This document shows positions 8,570 through 17,882 of a DNA stretch of 44,686 nt, in pieces. The DNA comes from Thiocystis violacea. GTDB taxonomy: Bacteria; Pseudomonadota; Gammaproteobacteria; Chromatiales; Chromatiaceae. Positions within the stretch are counted from its first letter, which is position 1; the number at the start of each line of letters is the position of its first letter. Position numbers and translations under genes: made by a program. The stretch spans positions 1-44,686 of the forward strand of contig NZ_NRRG01000046.1 in assembly GCF_016583575.1 (NCBI RefSeq), read 5' to 3'. A model generated the notes under the pieces. That model saw only the letters and a list, made by a program, of their open reading frames with translations, was not told the origin of the DNA and did not search any database.

Positions 8570-9781
8570 TCAGGCGCGCGCCGGCTGCGGCTCTCCCGCG
8601 CTCTCCCTTCCCACCCGCAAATCCGGCAGAAAGACCGCCAGCAGGCCCAGCAGCGGGAGGAAGGCGCAGAGACGATAGACGGTCTCGATGCCCCAGTGAT
8701 CCGCGACCAGCCCGAGAATCGCCGCGCCGATGCCGGCCAGCCCGAAGGCGAGTCCGAAGAAGAGCCCGGAGACCATCCCGATCCGGCCGGGAAGCAGTTC
8801 CTGCGCGTAGACCACCATGGCGGGGAAGGCGGAGGCGAGCAGGAAGCCGATGATCATGACCAGGACCGCGGAGGTTCCAAGGTCGACGTAAGGCAGGGCC
8901 AGGGTGAAGGGCGCGACCCCGAGGATGGAGACCCAGATGACCTGTCGTCGACCGATGCGGTCGCCGATGGGTCCGCCGAGCAGGGTGCCGGCCGCGACCG
9001 CGAAGAGGTAGTAGAAGAGGTGGTACTGCGCCTCCCGGACCTCGATGCCGTGGTGCTGCATCAGATAGAAGATGAGGTAGCTGGCAAGGCTGGCCGAGTA
9101 GAAGAACTTGGAGAACATGAGTGCCAGCAGCACCGCCAGGGTGGCGCGCACGCGCCCACTGGGCAGGCTGGAGGCCGGCGTGGGCGCGGTCGGGCGCGGT
9201 CGGCGCTGCTGGTCGCGATACCAGAGGCCGACACCGGCCAGCACGATCATGGCGACCAGGGCGATGAGCGAAAAGAAGGCGAGGCTACGCTGACCGTTGG
9301 GCAGCACGATCCAGGCGGCGAGCAGTGGTCCGATGGCCGCGCCCGCGTTGCCGCCGACCTGGAAGATGGACTGCGCCAGTCCATGGCGTCCGCCCGAGGC
9401 CATGCGGGCAACCCGCGACGCCTCGGGATGAAACACCGCCGAGCCGGTCCCGACCATGGCCGCGGCCAGCAGGACCAGCGGAAAGCTGTCGGCGAACGAG
9501 AGGGCGAGCAGCCCGGCCAGGGTACAGCCCATGCCGACGGCGAGCGAAAAGGGTTGGGGGTGGCGATCGGTGTAGAGCCCGACCAGCGGCTGGAGCAGCG
9601 AGGCGGTAAGCTGAAAGGCGAGCGTGATCAGGCCGATCCGCGCGAAGCTCAGGTGCAGCCCGCTCTTGAACAGCGGGTAGATGGCGATCATCAGCGACTG
9701 CATGGTGTCGTTGAGCAGGTGCGCGACGCTGATGGCGCCCAGCACCCCGAAATGGGTCTGGTGGGTCTTGGATTCGTTCAT
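8570..9781 (-). CDS. MFS exporter, fosmidomycin-resistance (Fsr) family
   Basis: A 403-residue, 12-span major facilitator protein. The opening HFGVLGAISVAHLLNDTMQSLMIAIYPLFK and the segment FHPEASRVA match the Fsr branch, whose E. coli member exports fosmidomycin. I chose the ATG at 9781 because the longer frame begins only with a weak TTG. Natural substrate unknown. It is convergent with selD and divergent from the PfkB kinase. Confidence 0.85.
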   Translation of the reverse strand: MNESKTHQTHFGVLGAISVAHLLNDTMQSLMIAIYPLFKSGLHLSFARIGLITLAFQLTASLLQPLVGLYTDRHPQPFSLAVGMGCTLAGLLALSFADSFPLVLLAAAMVGTGSAVFHPEASRVARMASGGRHGLAQSIFQVGGNAGAAIGPLLAAWIVLPNGQRSLAFFSLIALVAMIVLAGVGLWYRDQQRRPRPTAPTPASSLPSGRVRATLAVLLALMFSKFFYSASLASYLIFYLMQHHGIEVREAQYHLFYYLFAVAAGTLLGGPIGDRIGRRQVIWVSILGVAPFTLALPYVDLGTSAVLVMIIGFLLASAFPAMVVYAQELLPGRIGMVSGLFFGLAFGLAGIGAAILGLVADHWGIETVYRLCAFLPLLGLLAVFLPDLRVGRESAGEPQPARA

Positions 9782-9865
9782 GGGGATCGGATACGGCGAC
9801 GAAGGCTGGATTTTGAGCGCGGGCTTGTACAATGGCGACCTTTATTCTCGGACGAGGCAGCCACC

Positions 9866-10855
9866 ATGGCGAAATATGACATCTACGGGATCGGCAACGC
9901 GCTGGTCGACATGGAGTACGAGGTCGGGCATGAGGATCTGGGCATCCTCGGCATCGACAAGGGGGTCATGACCCTGGTCGACGAGCACCAGCAGACCGCC
10001 ATCATGAATCATCTCAAGGCGCATCACCACCAGCGCGGCTCCGGCGGCTCGGCGGCCAACTCCATCATCGCCTTCAGCCAGTTCGGCGGAAAGTGCTACT
10101 ACTCCTGCAAGGTGGCGGACGACGAGCTGGGTCACTTCTATATGAAGGATCTGATCGACGGTGGGGTGGACACCAATCACCACACCGAGAAGGACCAGGG
10201 CCACACCGGGCGCTGCGTGGTGCTGGTGACTCCCGACAGCGACCGCACCATGTGCACCTTCCTCGGCGTCAGCGGCAACCTGTCGACCAGCGAGCTGGTC
10301 GAGGAGGCGCTGCGCGATTCCGACTGGTTCTACACCGAGGGCTATCTGGTCACCTCCGACGCCGCCCGTCACGCCTCCATCGAGGCCAAGCGCATCGCCG
10401 ACGGGGCTGGGGTCAAGACCGCCATCTCACTGTCCGATCCGAACATGGTCAAGTTCTTCAAGCACGGCCTGATGGACATGATCGGCTCGGGCGTGGATCT
10501 GCTGTTCGCCAATGAATTCGAAGCCATGGGCATGGCCGGCTCCGATGACCTTGATGCCGCGGTGACCTACCTCAAGACCATCAGCAAGAGCTTCGCCATC
10601 ACCCGAGGCCCCCAGGGCGCCCTGGTGTGGGACGGCCAGACGCTGATCGATATCGATCCGGTCAAGGTCCAGGCGGTGGATACCGTCGGCGCGGGCGACA
10701 TGTTCGCCGGGGCCTTCCTCTACGGACTGAGCCAGGGCTGGAGCCACCAGCACGCGGGCGATCTGGCCTCCGCCGCCTCCGCCAAACTCGTGACCGCGCT
10801 CGGTCCACGCCTCACGTCGGACGAAACCCAGAAGATCCTGAAAGCCTTCGTCTAG
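9866..10855 (+). CDS. PfkB-family sugar/adenosine kinase
   Basis: A 329-residue ribokinase-fold kinase. N-terminal GIGNALVDMEYEV, the substrate loop GSGGSAANSI (about residues 57-66) and the catalytic DTVGAGDMFAGAF (about 272-284; Asp278 as base) are clear. The overall pattern resembles adenosine kinase-like proteins of proteobacteria, so adenosine to AMP is the likeliest reaction. Inosine-guanosine or another nucleoside or sugar is possible. The start follows GACGAGG. A much longer upstream frame (from 8495) is an artefact of the antisense of the MFS gene. Confidence 0.85.
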   Translation: MAKYDIYGIGNALVDMEYEVGHEDLGILGIDKGVMTLVDEHQQTAIMNHLKAHHHQRGSGGSAANSIIAFSQFGGKCYYSCKVADDELGHFYMKDLIDGGVDTNHHTEKDQGHTGRCVVLVTPDSDRTMCTFLGVSGNLSTSELVEEALRDSDWFYTEGYLVTSDAARHASIEAKRIADGAGVKTAISLSDPNMVKFFKHGLMDMIGSGVDLLFANEFEAMGMAGSDDLDAAVTYLKTISKSFAITRGPQGALVWDGQTLIDIDPVKVQAVDTVGAGDMFAGAFLYGLSQGWSHQHAGDLASAASAKLVTALGPRLTSDETQKILKAFV

Positions 10856-11037
10856 CCAACGGACGAACGGACGGAAGGCCGGCCTCCCGGTCGAGCGAAT
10901 TGCGATCGACTCGACACATCGCCCCTCCGAGTACCGCTAGGATTGCCGGTAAGGATGGTTCAAGCCATCTCAAACACTCGGACCAGCCCCGCGACAAGGC
11001 TCGCGGCGGCTGGATGCATTGTGACAGGAGCCGCGTC

Positions 11038-11973
11038 ATGCTGAGCTTCGATGCCCCCTCGCTGCCCTCCCCGCTGATGATGCGGGAATGCACGCGACCG
11101 CGCTTCGATACCGATCTGGACACCCTAAGGGACTGGCTTGCCGGGCTCCGCTCTTCCGGTGTGCGGCAGGCTGGACCGGCGCTCATCATGGCGCTGGAAA
11201 GCCTGCGCAAGTCCGATCTCTCGGCCAATCGGCGCCTTTCGGTCCTATCGCTTCTGAAGGTTCCGGTCCTCAAGACCTGCGCCGGACTGCCGAAACCCTA
11301 TGTCGCCGAGAGTGCCGAGGAGGACAAGGCCTGCGGTCTCACCATCGAGCTGCGCCTCACCCGTCTGATGTTCGTCAATCTGCATCGCGCGCTGCGCCAG
11401 ATCGATCAGGAATATCCCGTCCTGACCAGCCGCCAGCAACGCAAGCGCCTCTGGGCGATTCGCAATCTGTTCCGCTTCGCCAATCGCCAGATCCGCTACG
11501 CGGCGCTCTGGAAAACGCCGCTGCCGGCCGGAACCTGGCGCGATCTCCACGAGTTGCATCTCTACCTGACGACCCGTAACGCCCGTTCGCCCTGGGCGCT
11601 GGAGGCCAAAGCCCAAGCCCCGGCCCTCGGCGGCTTCGATCATGCGTTCGAGTACAAACTCCTGCTGCTGCTCGGTCTGGCCGCGCGGATCAAGGAGTCC
11701 ACTCTGAATAGCGAATATTTCATGGATGGATTGGAAGGCTGGGCGGCTCAGACCCAACTGACGGATCCGCATGCGATGCTCGGGCGAATCAGGCTCTTCC
11801 TGGTCGAGATCTCCGAGGACGCGCCGGCGCGTCAGCTCGATGGATCGCTGGAAACGCCCATCCGGGGATGGATCCTGCAACCACCCTATCCCTATATCCA
11901 TGAGCTTGAGGACGGCGCCTTCGGGATTGGTCCGTTCGGCTACCAACCCATCGACCTGGCGCTTCCCGTCTGA
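11038..11973 (+). CDS. Conserved protein, resembles the helical domain of atypical PilZ c-di-GMP receptors
   Basis: A 311-residue soluble, mostly helical protein. The start is well supported by AGGAG 7 bases upstream. Phrases such as LDTLRDWLAGL, RLSVLSLLKVPV, ACGLTIELRLTRLMFVNLHRALR and PAGTWRDLHELHLYL resemble the N-terminal helical domain of gammaproteobacterial atypical PilZ proteins. No PilZ RxxxR/DxSxxG signature is present, so c-di-GMP binding is not supported. It ends 3 bp before tsaB and is probably cotranscribed with it. The resemblance is from memory and moderate. Confidence 0.6.
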   Translation: MLSFDAPSLPSPLMMRECTRPRFDTDLDTLRDWLAGLRSSGVRQAGPALIMALESLRKSDLSANRRLSVLSLLKVPVLKTCAGLPKPYVAESAEEDKACGLTIELRLTRLMFVNLHRALRQIDQEYPVLTSRQQRKRLWAIRNLFRFANRQIRYAALWKTPLPAGTWRDLHELHLYLTTRNARSPWALEAKAQAPALGGFDHAFEYKLLLLLGLAARIKESTLNSEYFMDGLEGWAAQTQLTDPHAMLGRIRLFLVEISEDAPARQLDGSLETPIRGWILQPPYPYIHELEDGAFGIGPFGYQPIDLALPV

Positions 11974-11976
11974 TTC

Positions 11977-12663
11977 ATGATGAAAATACTTGCCATCGAT
12001 ACGTCCAACGAGGCCTGTTCGGCCGCCCTTCTCGTCAACCAGGCGGTCGATCAACAATTCGAGATCGCACCCAGGCGACATGGCGAGTTGATTCTCGTGA
12101 TGATGCAGCGGCTCCTGGAGCAAGCCGGCCTGGAACTGCGCGACCTGGACGCCCTCGCCTTCGGCTGCGGTCCCGGATCCTTCACCGGGGTGCGTATCTC
12201 GACCTCCGTGATTCAGGGTGCCGCCTTCGGCGCCGAACTCCCGGTCGTGCCCATCTCGACCCTGGCGGCGATCGCCCAGGGTCAGTTCCGTCGCGAGGGA
12301 CACCGGCGGCTGCTGGCGGCGCTGGACGCCCGCATGGACGAGGTCTATTGGGGCTGTTACGAGGTCGGCGAGGACAATCTGGTCGAACTCTGTCGCGCCG
12401 AGGAGGTCTGCCCGCCCGAGCGGGTCGAGCCACCGCCGGGGCCTGGCTGGCAAGGCGTGGGGCCTGGCTGGGGCATCCATGGCGACGTTCTCGCCAACCG
12501 GATCGGTAGCGCCCTGGAGGGCGCCAATCCGAATGGGGTCTGCGAATCGCGGGATATCGCCCTGCTGGCCGCGGCGGAGTTGGCGGCCGGTCGCTGGGTT
12601 CCAGCCGAACAGGCGATTCCGGTCTATTTGCGCGACCAGGTCACGCGCGTGGCCAAGGCCTAG
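11977..12663 (+). CDS. tsaB: tRNA threonylcarbamoyladenosine biosynthesis protein TsaB
   Basis: A 228-residue ASKHA-fold partner of TsaD/TsaE in making t6A37 of ANN-decoding tRNAs. Recognised from KILAIDTSNEACSAAL at the start and FGCGPGSFTGVRIS (about residues 67-80), the YeaZ signature. A second ATG at 11980 is an equally plausible start. It directly follows the conserved gene at 11038. Confidence 0.94.
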   Translation: MMKILAIDTSNEACSAALLVNQAVDQQFEIAPRRHGELILVMMQRLLEQAGLELRDLDALAFGCGPGSFTGVRISTSVIQGAAFGAELPVVPISTLAAIAQGQFRREGHRRLLAALDARMDEVYWGCYEVGEDNLVELCRAEEVCPPERVEPPPGPGWQGVGPGWGIHGDVLANRIGSALEGANPNGVCESRDIALLAAAELAAGRWVPAEQAIPVYLRDQVTRVAKA

Positions 12664-12714
12664 CTCGGCCGCTTCAGGCGCCGATGATGGCCGGATCGTC
12701 GCCCGGCCCGCCGA

Positions 12715-12945
12715 TCATGCCGACTGGTGCCCGTGGCGGCAGTGACGCTTCAGACAACCCACGACATAATGCAGCAGGGTACCGCCGACCCCGAGGAAGA
12801 CCACCAGGGCCACACCCAGGCGCTGAACCGGCTCCACCATCGATAGCCCCAGGATCAGCCAGGTCAGGAAGGCAATCACAGCGGTGATGGCGAGAATCAT
12901 GACGAAGGGCCATGGCGAGCGACCGCATTTTGGACAGAGACTCAT
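12715..12945 (-). CDS. Small membrane protein with N-terminal CPKCGR motif
   Basis: A possible 76-residue protein: MSLCPKCGRSP (half zinc-ribbon), two membrane helices (about residues 12-32 and 40-60), then a Cys/His tail (CLKRHCRHGHQSA). The two cysteine/histidine groups could bind one metal at the membrane face. The frame is open further up to 13095, but that part is not protein-like. No family recognised and the start is uncertain. Confidence 0.5.
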   Translation of the reverse strand: MSLCPKCGRSPWPFVMILAITAVIAFLTWLILGLSMVEPVQRLGVALVVFLGVGGTLLHYVVGCLKRHCRHGHQSA

Positions 12946-13119
12946 GAGCTTGGCACTCGGCTGGTCGGAAGACTCAGCGCCCATCGGGGCATCCCGAAGA
13001 CTGGATGGCGACGCGGAGTTGGGGGGCGACCGAGACCCGATCACCGGCGGATAGGCAATTTGATAGCCCGCTCGATCGAAATTCATTGAAATCAATCAAT
13101 ATCGGGGAAATGATGGTCG

Positions 13120-14391
13120 ATGGAAACGCCCTCCTCCATCGCGAACGCTCCTCGCCACCGATCGACCGACCCGCGCCATCGGTTACTCCAGCTTCTAATG
13201 ATAGCTCTCGAATCCGTCGAGGGCGGGCGAGCCGTGCGGCGAGCCCTCGCCGAACACCCGATCCAGGGACCGGTTTGGCTCTGCGCCATCGGTAAGGCGG
13301 CGGAATCCATGACGCTCGGCGCCGTCGAGGCTCTGGGCGACGCCTGCGTCGGCGGACTCCTGATCACCAAGCCAGGGCACACCGACCCGCGCCGACTCCG
13401 AGGGACAGGCCTCGAAACCCTCATCGGCGGCCACCCTGTCCCCGACGCGGGCAGCCTGGCGGCGGGCGCGCGACTGCTGACGGCCATCGAGCGCGCGCCA
13501 GCGGAGGCGACCCTCCTGTTCCTCGTCTCGGGCGGTGCCTCAAGCCTGGCGGAGGTTCCGATCGCGGGGCTCGGGCTCGCGGAATTGCAGCGGATGAACC
13601 GCTGGCTACTCGGCAGCGGCCTGCCCATCCAGGCCATGAACCTGATCCGCAAATCGGTCTCCCGGATCAAGGCTGGAGGTCTCTTGTCGGTCCTTGCCGA
13701 GCGTCCCGTGCGTCTCCTGGCCATCTCGGACGTGCCGGGCGATGCTGTCGGCGTCATCGGATCCGGGCTGCTGGTCGCCGAGCCGGATCTGGCCGAGCGC
13801 GTCGGGCGACTGGATCTCCCGGATTGGCTCGCGGACTGGACGCGGCGCGGACTCGCGGAGCGCGGCACGGGGTCCGGCCGTGGACCGGTCACGGAACTGG
13901 TCGCCACGCTCGCGATGGCTCAATCCGCCGTCGCGGCGGCGGCCGGATCACTGGGTCAGCCGGTCTGGAGGCACGCGGACCTGATTCAGGGCGACGCGGC
14001 GGACGCGGGCCGACGACTCGCCCGCGCCCTGCTCGACGGCGAACCCGGGCTGCATATCTGGGGCGGCGAAACGACCGTGCGACTGCCGAAGTCACCGGGG
14101 CGGGGCGGGCGCAACCAGCATCTGGCGCTCGCGGCGGCGATCGAGCTGGCTGGCCACGAGAACGTCCTCTTGATGAGCGTCGGAACCGACGGAACCGATG
14201 GCCCGACCGAGGACGCCGGGGCGCTGGTCGACGGCCACAGCCTAGAGCGGGCCGAACTCGCCAGCCTGGACGCCCTGGACGGTCTGGCCCGCGCCGACGC
14301 CGGGCGTCTGCTGGAGGCGAGCGGCGACCTGATCCGCACCGGCCCTACCGGAACCAATGTGATGGATCTGATCCTGGGATTGAAATGCTGA
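13120..14391 (+). CDS. Glycerate 2-kinase, type 2 (MOFRL family)
   Basis: A 423-residue enzyme converting glycerate to 2-phosphoglycerate with ATP. The GKAAESM, GGHPVPD, LFLVSGGASSLAEVP, RKSVSRIKAGGL and SDVPGDAVGVIGSGL blocks are those of the DUF4147 N-terminal domain. The C-terminal MOFRL domain ends with GGRNQHLALAAAIEL, VGTDGTDGPTEDAGALVDG and TGPTGTNVMDL. Its stop overlaps the DUF455 start by 3 bases, so the two are coupled. Glycerate from photorespiration-like glyoxylate metabolism is the expected substrate. Confidence 0.92.
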   Translation: METPSSIANAPRHRSTDPRHRLLQLLMIALESVEGGRAVRRALAEHPIQGPVWLCAIGKAAESMTLGAVEALGDACVGGLLITKPGHTDPRRLRGTGLETLIGGHPVPDAGSLAAGARLLTAIERAPAEATLLFLVSGGASSLAEVPIAGLGLAELQRMNRWLLGSGLPIQAMNLIRKSVSRIKAGGLLSVLAERPVRLLAISDVPGDAVGVIGSGLLVAEPDLAERVGRLDLPDWLADWTRRGLAERGTGSGRGPVTELVATLAMAQSAVAAAAGSLGQPVWRHADLIQGDAADAGRRLARALLDGEPGLHIWGGETTVRLPKSPGRGGRNQHLALAAAIELAGHENVLLMSVGTDGTDGPTEDAGALVDGHSLERAELASLDALDGLARADAGRLLEASGDLIRTGPTGTNVMDLILGLKC

Positions 14392-15218
14392 ACGAACGCA
14401 CGAGCGATAATCTCTTCGAGGTCGCGGCACATTGTCTGAACGAGCCGGATCCGATGCGCAAGGTCAGCCTGACCCGCCAGGCCGCCGCCGACTGGAAGGC
14501 CGGTCGGCTCAGGCTCGACAGCGTCGGCGCCGGCCCCGTGACGGATCTCCCCGGCCGCCCGGAGCGCCTGGAACTGGTCCAGCCCCGCCGGCTCGTCGCC
14601 CGCAAACTGACCACGCGCGACGGCCGGGCGGCCATGATCCATGCCGTGGTCCATATCGAATTCAATGCCATCAACCTGGCCTGGGACGCCGTGCAGCGCT
14701 TCCGCGACATGCCGACGGACTTTCAGTCCGACTGGCTCGCCATCGCCGCCGAGGAGGCGGAGCACTTCGTGCTTCTGAGCGAACGCCTGAGCGATCTCGG
14801 CTACGACTATGGCGATTTTCCCGCCCACGACGGACTCTGGGAGATGGCCCGCCGCACCGCGCACGATCCGCTGATCCGCATGGCCCTGGTGCCGCGCGTG
14901 CTGGAGGCACGGGGACTGGATGTGACTCCCGGCATGATCGCGCGCTTCCAGGCGGTCGATGACCACGAGACGGCGGAGCGATTGGGGGTGATCCTGCGCG
15001 AGGAGGTGGGGCATGTCGCGGCCGGCTCACGCTGGTTCCGAACGCTTTGTCGAGCGCGTGGAGAAGAGCCGGGCCGGCGCTATTTCGAGCTGCTCGGAGA
15101 CTACATGAGGGGAGAGATTCGCGGCCCGCTCAATCTAGAGGATCGCCGCCGCGCCGGATTCGACGCGGACGAGTTGGAGCGCCTCCAGGCGCTCTGTCAA
15201 AGGCCCGATCAGAGATAG
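14385..15218 (+). CDS. DUF455 ferritin-like protein
   Basis: A 277-residue protein with a ferritin-like diiron arrangement: HAVVHIEFNAINLAWDA (about residues 86-102), AAEEAEHF (121-128), DDHETAERLG and REEVGHVAAGSRWF. Members of DUF455 are widespread in proteobacteria, and oxygenase-like activity is suspected but, to my knowledge, not established for most. The ATG overlaps the end of the glycerate kinase gene. The last 10 bp overlap the convergent NDUFA9-like gene. Confidence 0.85.
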   Translation: MLNERTSDNLFEVAAHCLNEPDPMRKVSLTRQAAADWKAGRLRLDSVGAGPVTDLPGRPERLELVQPRRLVARKLTTRDGRAAMIHAVVHIEFNAINLAWDAVQRFRDMPTDFQSDWLAIAAEEAEHFVLLSERLSDLGYDYGDFPAHDGLWEMARRTAHDPLIRMALVPRVLEARGLDVTPGMIARFQAVDDHETAERLGVILREEVGHVAAGSRWFRTLCRARGEEPGRRYFELLGDYMRGEIRGPLNLEDRRRAGFDADELERLQALCQRPDQR

Positions 15219-16126
15219 CCGAGCTGATCCACGCCGAAATGGGTCGGCGTCAGACCGAGCCGCGCGAAGCTGTCGTTCTCTGAACAGACATTGCCTTCCA
15301 TCAGCATCTGGACCTGATCGCGCGTGATCGGGAACCAGGCGAAACGGTCGAGGAGTCCAGCCGTGGCCTTGATCGCCATCGCAGGGGCCGGCAGCATCAG
15401 CTTGGTCTTACCGGAAGCGGCCGCGATCAGACCCAGGATCGCCTTCCAGGTGAAACGCTCGGGACCACAGAGACTGTAGGTCTGGGATTCGGTACGCGAC
15501 TCGCCGAGCGCCAGCACGAAGGCGTCGGCCACGTCCGAGACGCAGACCGGCGCCAGCTCGAACAGCCCCGCCTTCAATGGCAGCAGCCCCTCATAGAAGA
15601 GCGGGGCCGGCATGGGACTGTCGATGATGTCCTTCTTGAGCTGGGAGCAGAACTCCATGCGCCCCTGGGGATCGCCGAAGATCACCGAGGGCCTGAAGAT
15701 GGTCCAGCGCAGACCCGACGCCTTGAGCGCCATCTCGGCCTGATACTTGGTGCGCTGATAGGGCGTCCCATCGGCACGGATCCCGTTGGCGCTCATCAGC
15801 AGGAAACGCCCGACGCCGACCGCCTGGGCGGCGGCGATGGTATCGACCACGCCCTGGTATTGCAGCGCCTCGAAGGTGATGCCGCGCGCGGGGAACTCGC
15901 GGAGGATGCCGATGAGATAGATCACCGCGTCGGCCCCGGCGAGGCACTCCCGGAGCGCCACCGGATTCGCGACATCACCATGGACGATCTCGCACGCCTC
16001 GGGCCGCTCGATCTTACCGTCACTTCCTGGCCGCGCCAGGAGGCGGGGTACGTGACCGGCCGCGATCAGGTGGCGCGTGATGTGAAGACCGACGAATCCC
16101 GTACCACCGATGACAGCAACCTTCAT
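15209..16126 (-). CDS. NAD(P)-binding epimerase-like protein, complex I NDUFA9 subfamily
   Basis: A 305-residue extended-SDR-fold protein. MKVAVIGGTGFVGLHITRHLI gives the GxxGxxG dinucleotide site. YQRTKYQAEMAL keeps the YxxxK pattern, and FRPSVIFGDP is typical of the subfamily. Homologues are described as NADH-ubiquinone oxidoreductase subunit-like or ubiquinone-biosynthesis-associated; the substrate is unknown. Convergent with the DUF455 gene. Confidence 0.85.
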   Translation of the reverse strand: MKVAVIGGTGFVGLHITRHLIAAGHVPRLLARPGSDGKIERPEACEIVHGDVANPVALRECLAGADAVIYLIGILREFPARGITFEALQYQGVVDTIAAAQAVGVGRFLLMSANGIRADGTPYQRTKYQAEMALKASGLRWTIFRPSVIFGDPQGRMEFCSQLKKDIIDSPMPAPLFYEGLLPLKAGLFELAPVCVSDVADAFVLALGESRTESQTYSLCGPERFTWKAILGLIAAASGKTKLMLPAPAMAIKATAGLLDRFAWFPITRDQVQMLMEGNVCSENDSFARLGLTPTHFGVDQLGYL

Positions 16127-16300
16127 GGGCTCTCTCCCGAGCTGAATCAGACTGGCCTCTAGATGGGTGCGTCCCGGAGGCAGTCAAGATGGCCGCCTGT
16201 TTGGAGACCCGCCATACGCCGGCCTTGGTACCCGCGCCGCTGGCGAGATGGCCGAGCGCCGGGACAAAGCCGAGCGGGCTGTCGAACAAGGCGAAAGAGG

Positions 16301-16660
16301 TTAACGCGTGGCTGGCTGAATCGCGCGGGTGACCGGCGGGGAAGCGGGCGACCGATCCATGATGCTGTATCGGCGCGATCGCCTGACGTTGCGCCGGGCG
16401 GCGGCGAAGACCTCGGCGATCGCCTCGGAGGCGGCTTTGCGGGCATCCCGGACCACGACCTGACGACCGGATCCGAGCTTGGTGCTCAATTCACAGCGAA
16501 CCCGATGACCATGAAGCTGGTCGAACTCCTCTTGAACGGTAAACTGGGCCTCGATCGGCTCTCCAGGAAAACGATCCGCGAGCTTCCGAGCTTCCGACTC
16601 GATCTGACGACGGATAGCCGCGTCCAGCGCGAGCATATCGCCGCCTATCTTTAAGACCAT
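16301..16660 (-). CDS. HPF/RaiA-like ribosome-associated protein
   Basis: A 119-residue protein whose first 95 residues have the hibernation-factor pattern (beta strand MVLKIGGDMLAL, helix DAAIRRQIESEARKLADRF, strands EAQFTVQEEF, RCELSTKL, RQVVVRDARKAASEAIAEVFAAARRNVRR). The fold contacts the ribosomal decoding region in known members. The tail is Arg/Pro-rich. The start follows GGAGAAGG 7 bases upstream. It appears to be the short form with no C-terminal dimerisation domain. Confidence 0.75.
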   Translation of the reverse strand: MVLKIGGDMLALDAAIRRQIESEARKLADRFPGEPIEAQFTVQEEFDQLHGHRVRCELSTKLGSGRQVVVRDARKAASEAIAEVFAAARRNVRRSRRYSIMDRSPASPPVTRAIQPATR

Positions 16661-16972
16661 ACTTGACCTTCTCCAAGGACTCGGGCAAACCTTGCGATCT
16701 TTGTCGCGAAGCGAGGGCCGAGTGGAACTGAATATGAGGGCAAATGCCTCGGTGATTGACGTCGTCGCAGGGGTGTCCGTCGGTGCGAGGTGGGGCGCGG
16801 CATGAGACGTGAGACGACTGACCGATCATGGCGTCCGAGCGACTGAAATGCAAGACCGACATCGCCATACCTGTGCGCGAATCGACGCTATTGGCGCGAA
16901 TTTCTCCTTTACTCCCCCGATCGAGCCTCCGATGCCGGAAGCCGACGGCCTCCGCGAGCGCGCGAACTAGGC
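16661..16972. other. Intergenic region between HPF-like gene and EamA gene
   Basis: No gene, RNA or repeat recognised. It should hold the divergent promoters of both neighbours, but no convincing -35/-10 pair stands out. Confidence 0.5.
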
Positions 16973-17872
16973 GTGCGTCACCGACACACCGCGGCCGACT
17001 GGGCCATGCTGCTGGGGCTCGTGGTCATGTGGGGATCGGCCTTCATGCTGACCAAGATCGCGGTCGCCGGGATCGCGCCGGATCTGATCGCGGCGAGTCG
17101 GCTGCTGGTGGCCAGCCTGCTGCTGTTGCCGGCCGCCCGGCTGTTCGCCGGACGCCCCGCGCACGGTCGAAAGCTCTGGCTCTTCATGCTGCTGATCGCC
17201 GTCTTCGGCTACGCCCTGCCGTTCTCGCTCATTTCCTGGGGACAGGCCTTCATCGCCAGCGGACTGGCGAGCATCCTCATGGCGATCATGCCCCTCGCCA
17301 CCCTCGGGCTGGCGCATTTCCTGATTCCGGGCGAGCGGCTGACGCCCTACCGCGTCGGCGGTTTCATCCTGGGATTCGCTGGCGTGGTGGTCCTCATGGG
17401 TCCATCGGTCTGGTCGGGGCTCGCCAACGGGGAGAACCCGCGGCTCCCGATGCTGGCGGTTCTCGGCGGGGCCTTCAGCTATGCCGTCTCGTCCGTCCTG
17501 GCCCGGCTGCGGCCAGCCGGCGACGCGCTCTTCACCGGGGCGGCCACCACCTCGCTCGCGGCCCTGATGCTGCTGCCCCTGGCCATCCCGAGCCTGTCGC
17601 TGGAGACGGCGACCAGGCCCACGACGGCCCAGATCACCGCCGTCGTACTGCTCGGCATCGTCTCGACCGCGCTGGCGGCCATCCTCTACTTCCGGCTGGT
17701 GAAGAGCGCCGGCCCGGCCTTCGTCTCTCAACTCAACTATCTGATCCCGCCCTGGGCCGTCGGCTGCGGCATCCTCTTTCTCGGCGAAACACTGGAGCCC
17801 AATCATCTGTACGCGCTCGGCCTGATCCTCGCGGGGGTGCTCGCCACCCATCTGGAGCGGGTTCGCCGATGA
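16973..17872 (+). CDS. EamA/DMT-superfamily transporter
   Basis: A 299-residue, ten-span membrane protein with two EamA repeats (about residues 8-140 and 155-295). Recognised from MWGSAFMLTKIAV, ISWGQAFIASGLASILMAIMPL and LNYLIPPWAVGCGILFLGE. Such proteins usually export amino acids or metabolites; the substrate here is unknown. The start is a GTG at 16973. Confidence 0.9.
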   Translation: MRHRHTAADWAMLLGLVVMWGSAFMLTKIAVAGIAPDLIAASRLLVASLLLLPAARLFAGRPAHGRKLWLFMLLIAVFGYALPFSLISWGQAFIASGLASILMAIMPLATLGLAHFLIPGERLTPYRVGGFILGFAGVVVLMGPSVWSGLANGENPRLPMLAVLGGAFSYAVSSVLARLRPAGDALFTGAATTSLAALMLLPLAIPSLSLETATRPTTAQITAVVLLGIVSTALAAILYFRLVKSAGPAFVSQLNYLIPPWAVGCGILFLGETLEPNHLYALGLILAGVLATHLERVRR

Positions 17873-17882
17873 GATCGAGGAC

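Noticed and set aside
8495-9865. Long N-terminal extension of the PfkB kinase frame
   Set aside because: It is antisense to the MFS gene and not protein-like; the kinase begins at 9866 with a ribosome-binding site and the family's N-terminus.
13824-14384. Upstream part of the DUF455 open frame
   Set aside because: It overlaps the glycerate kinase in another frame and is Arg-rich junk; DUF455 homology begins at 14385.
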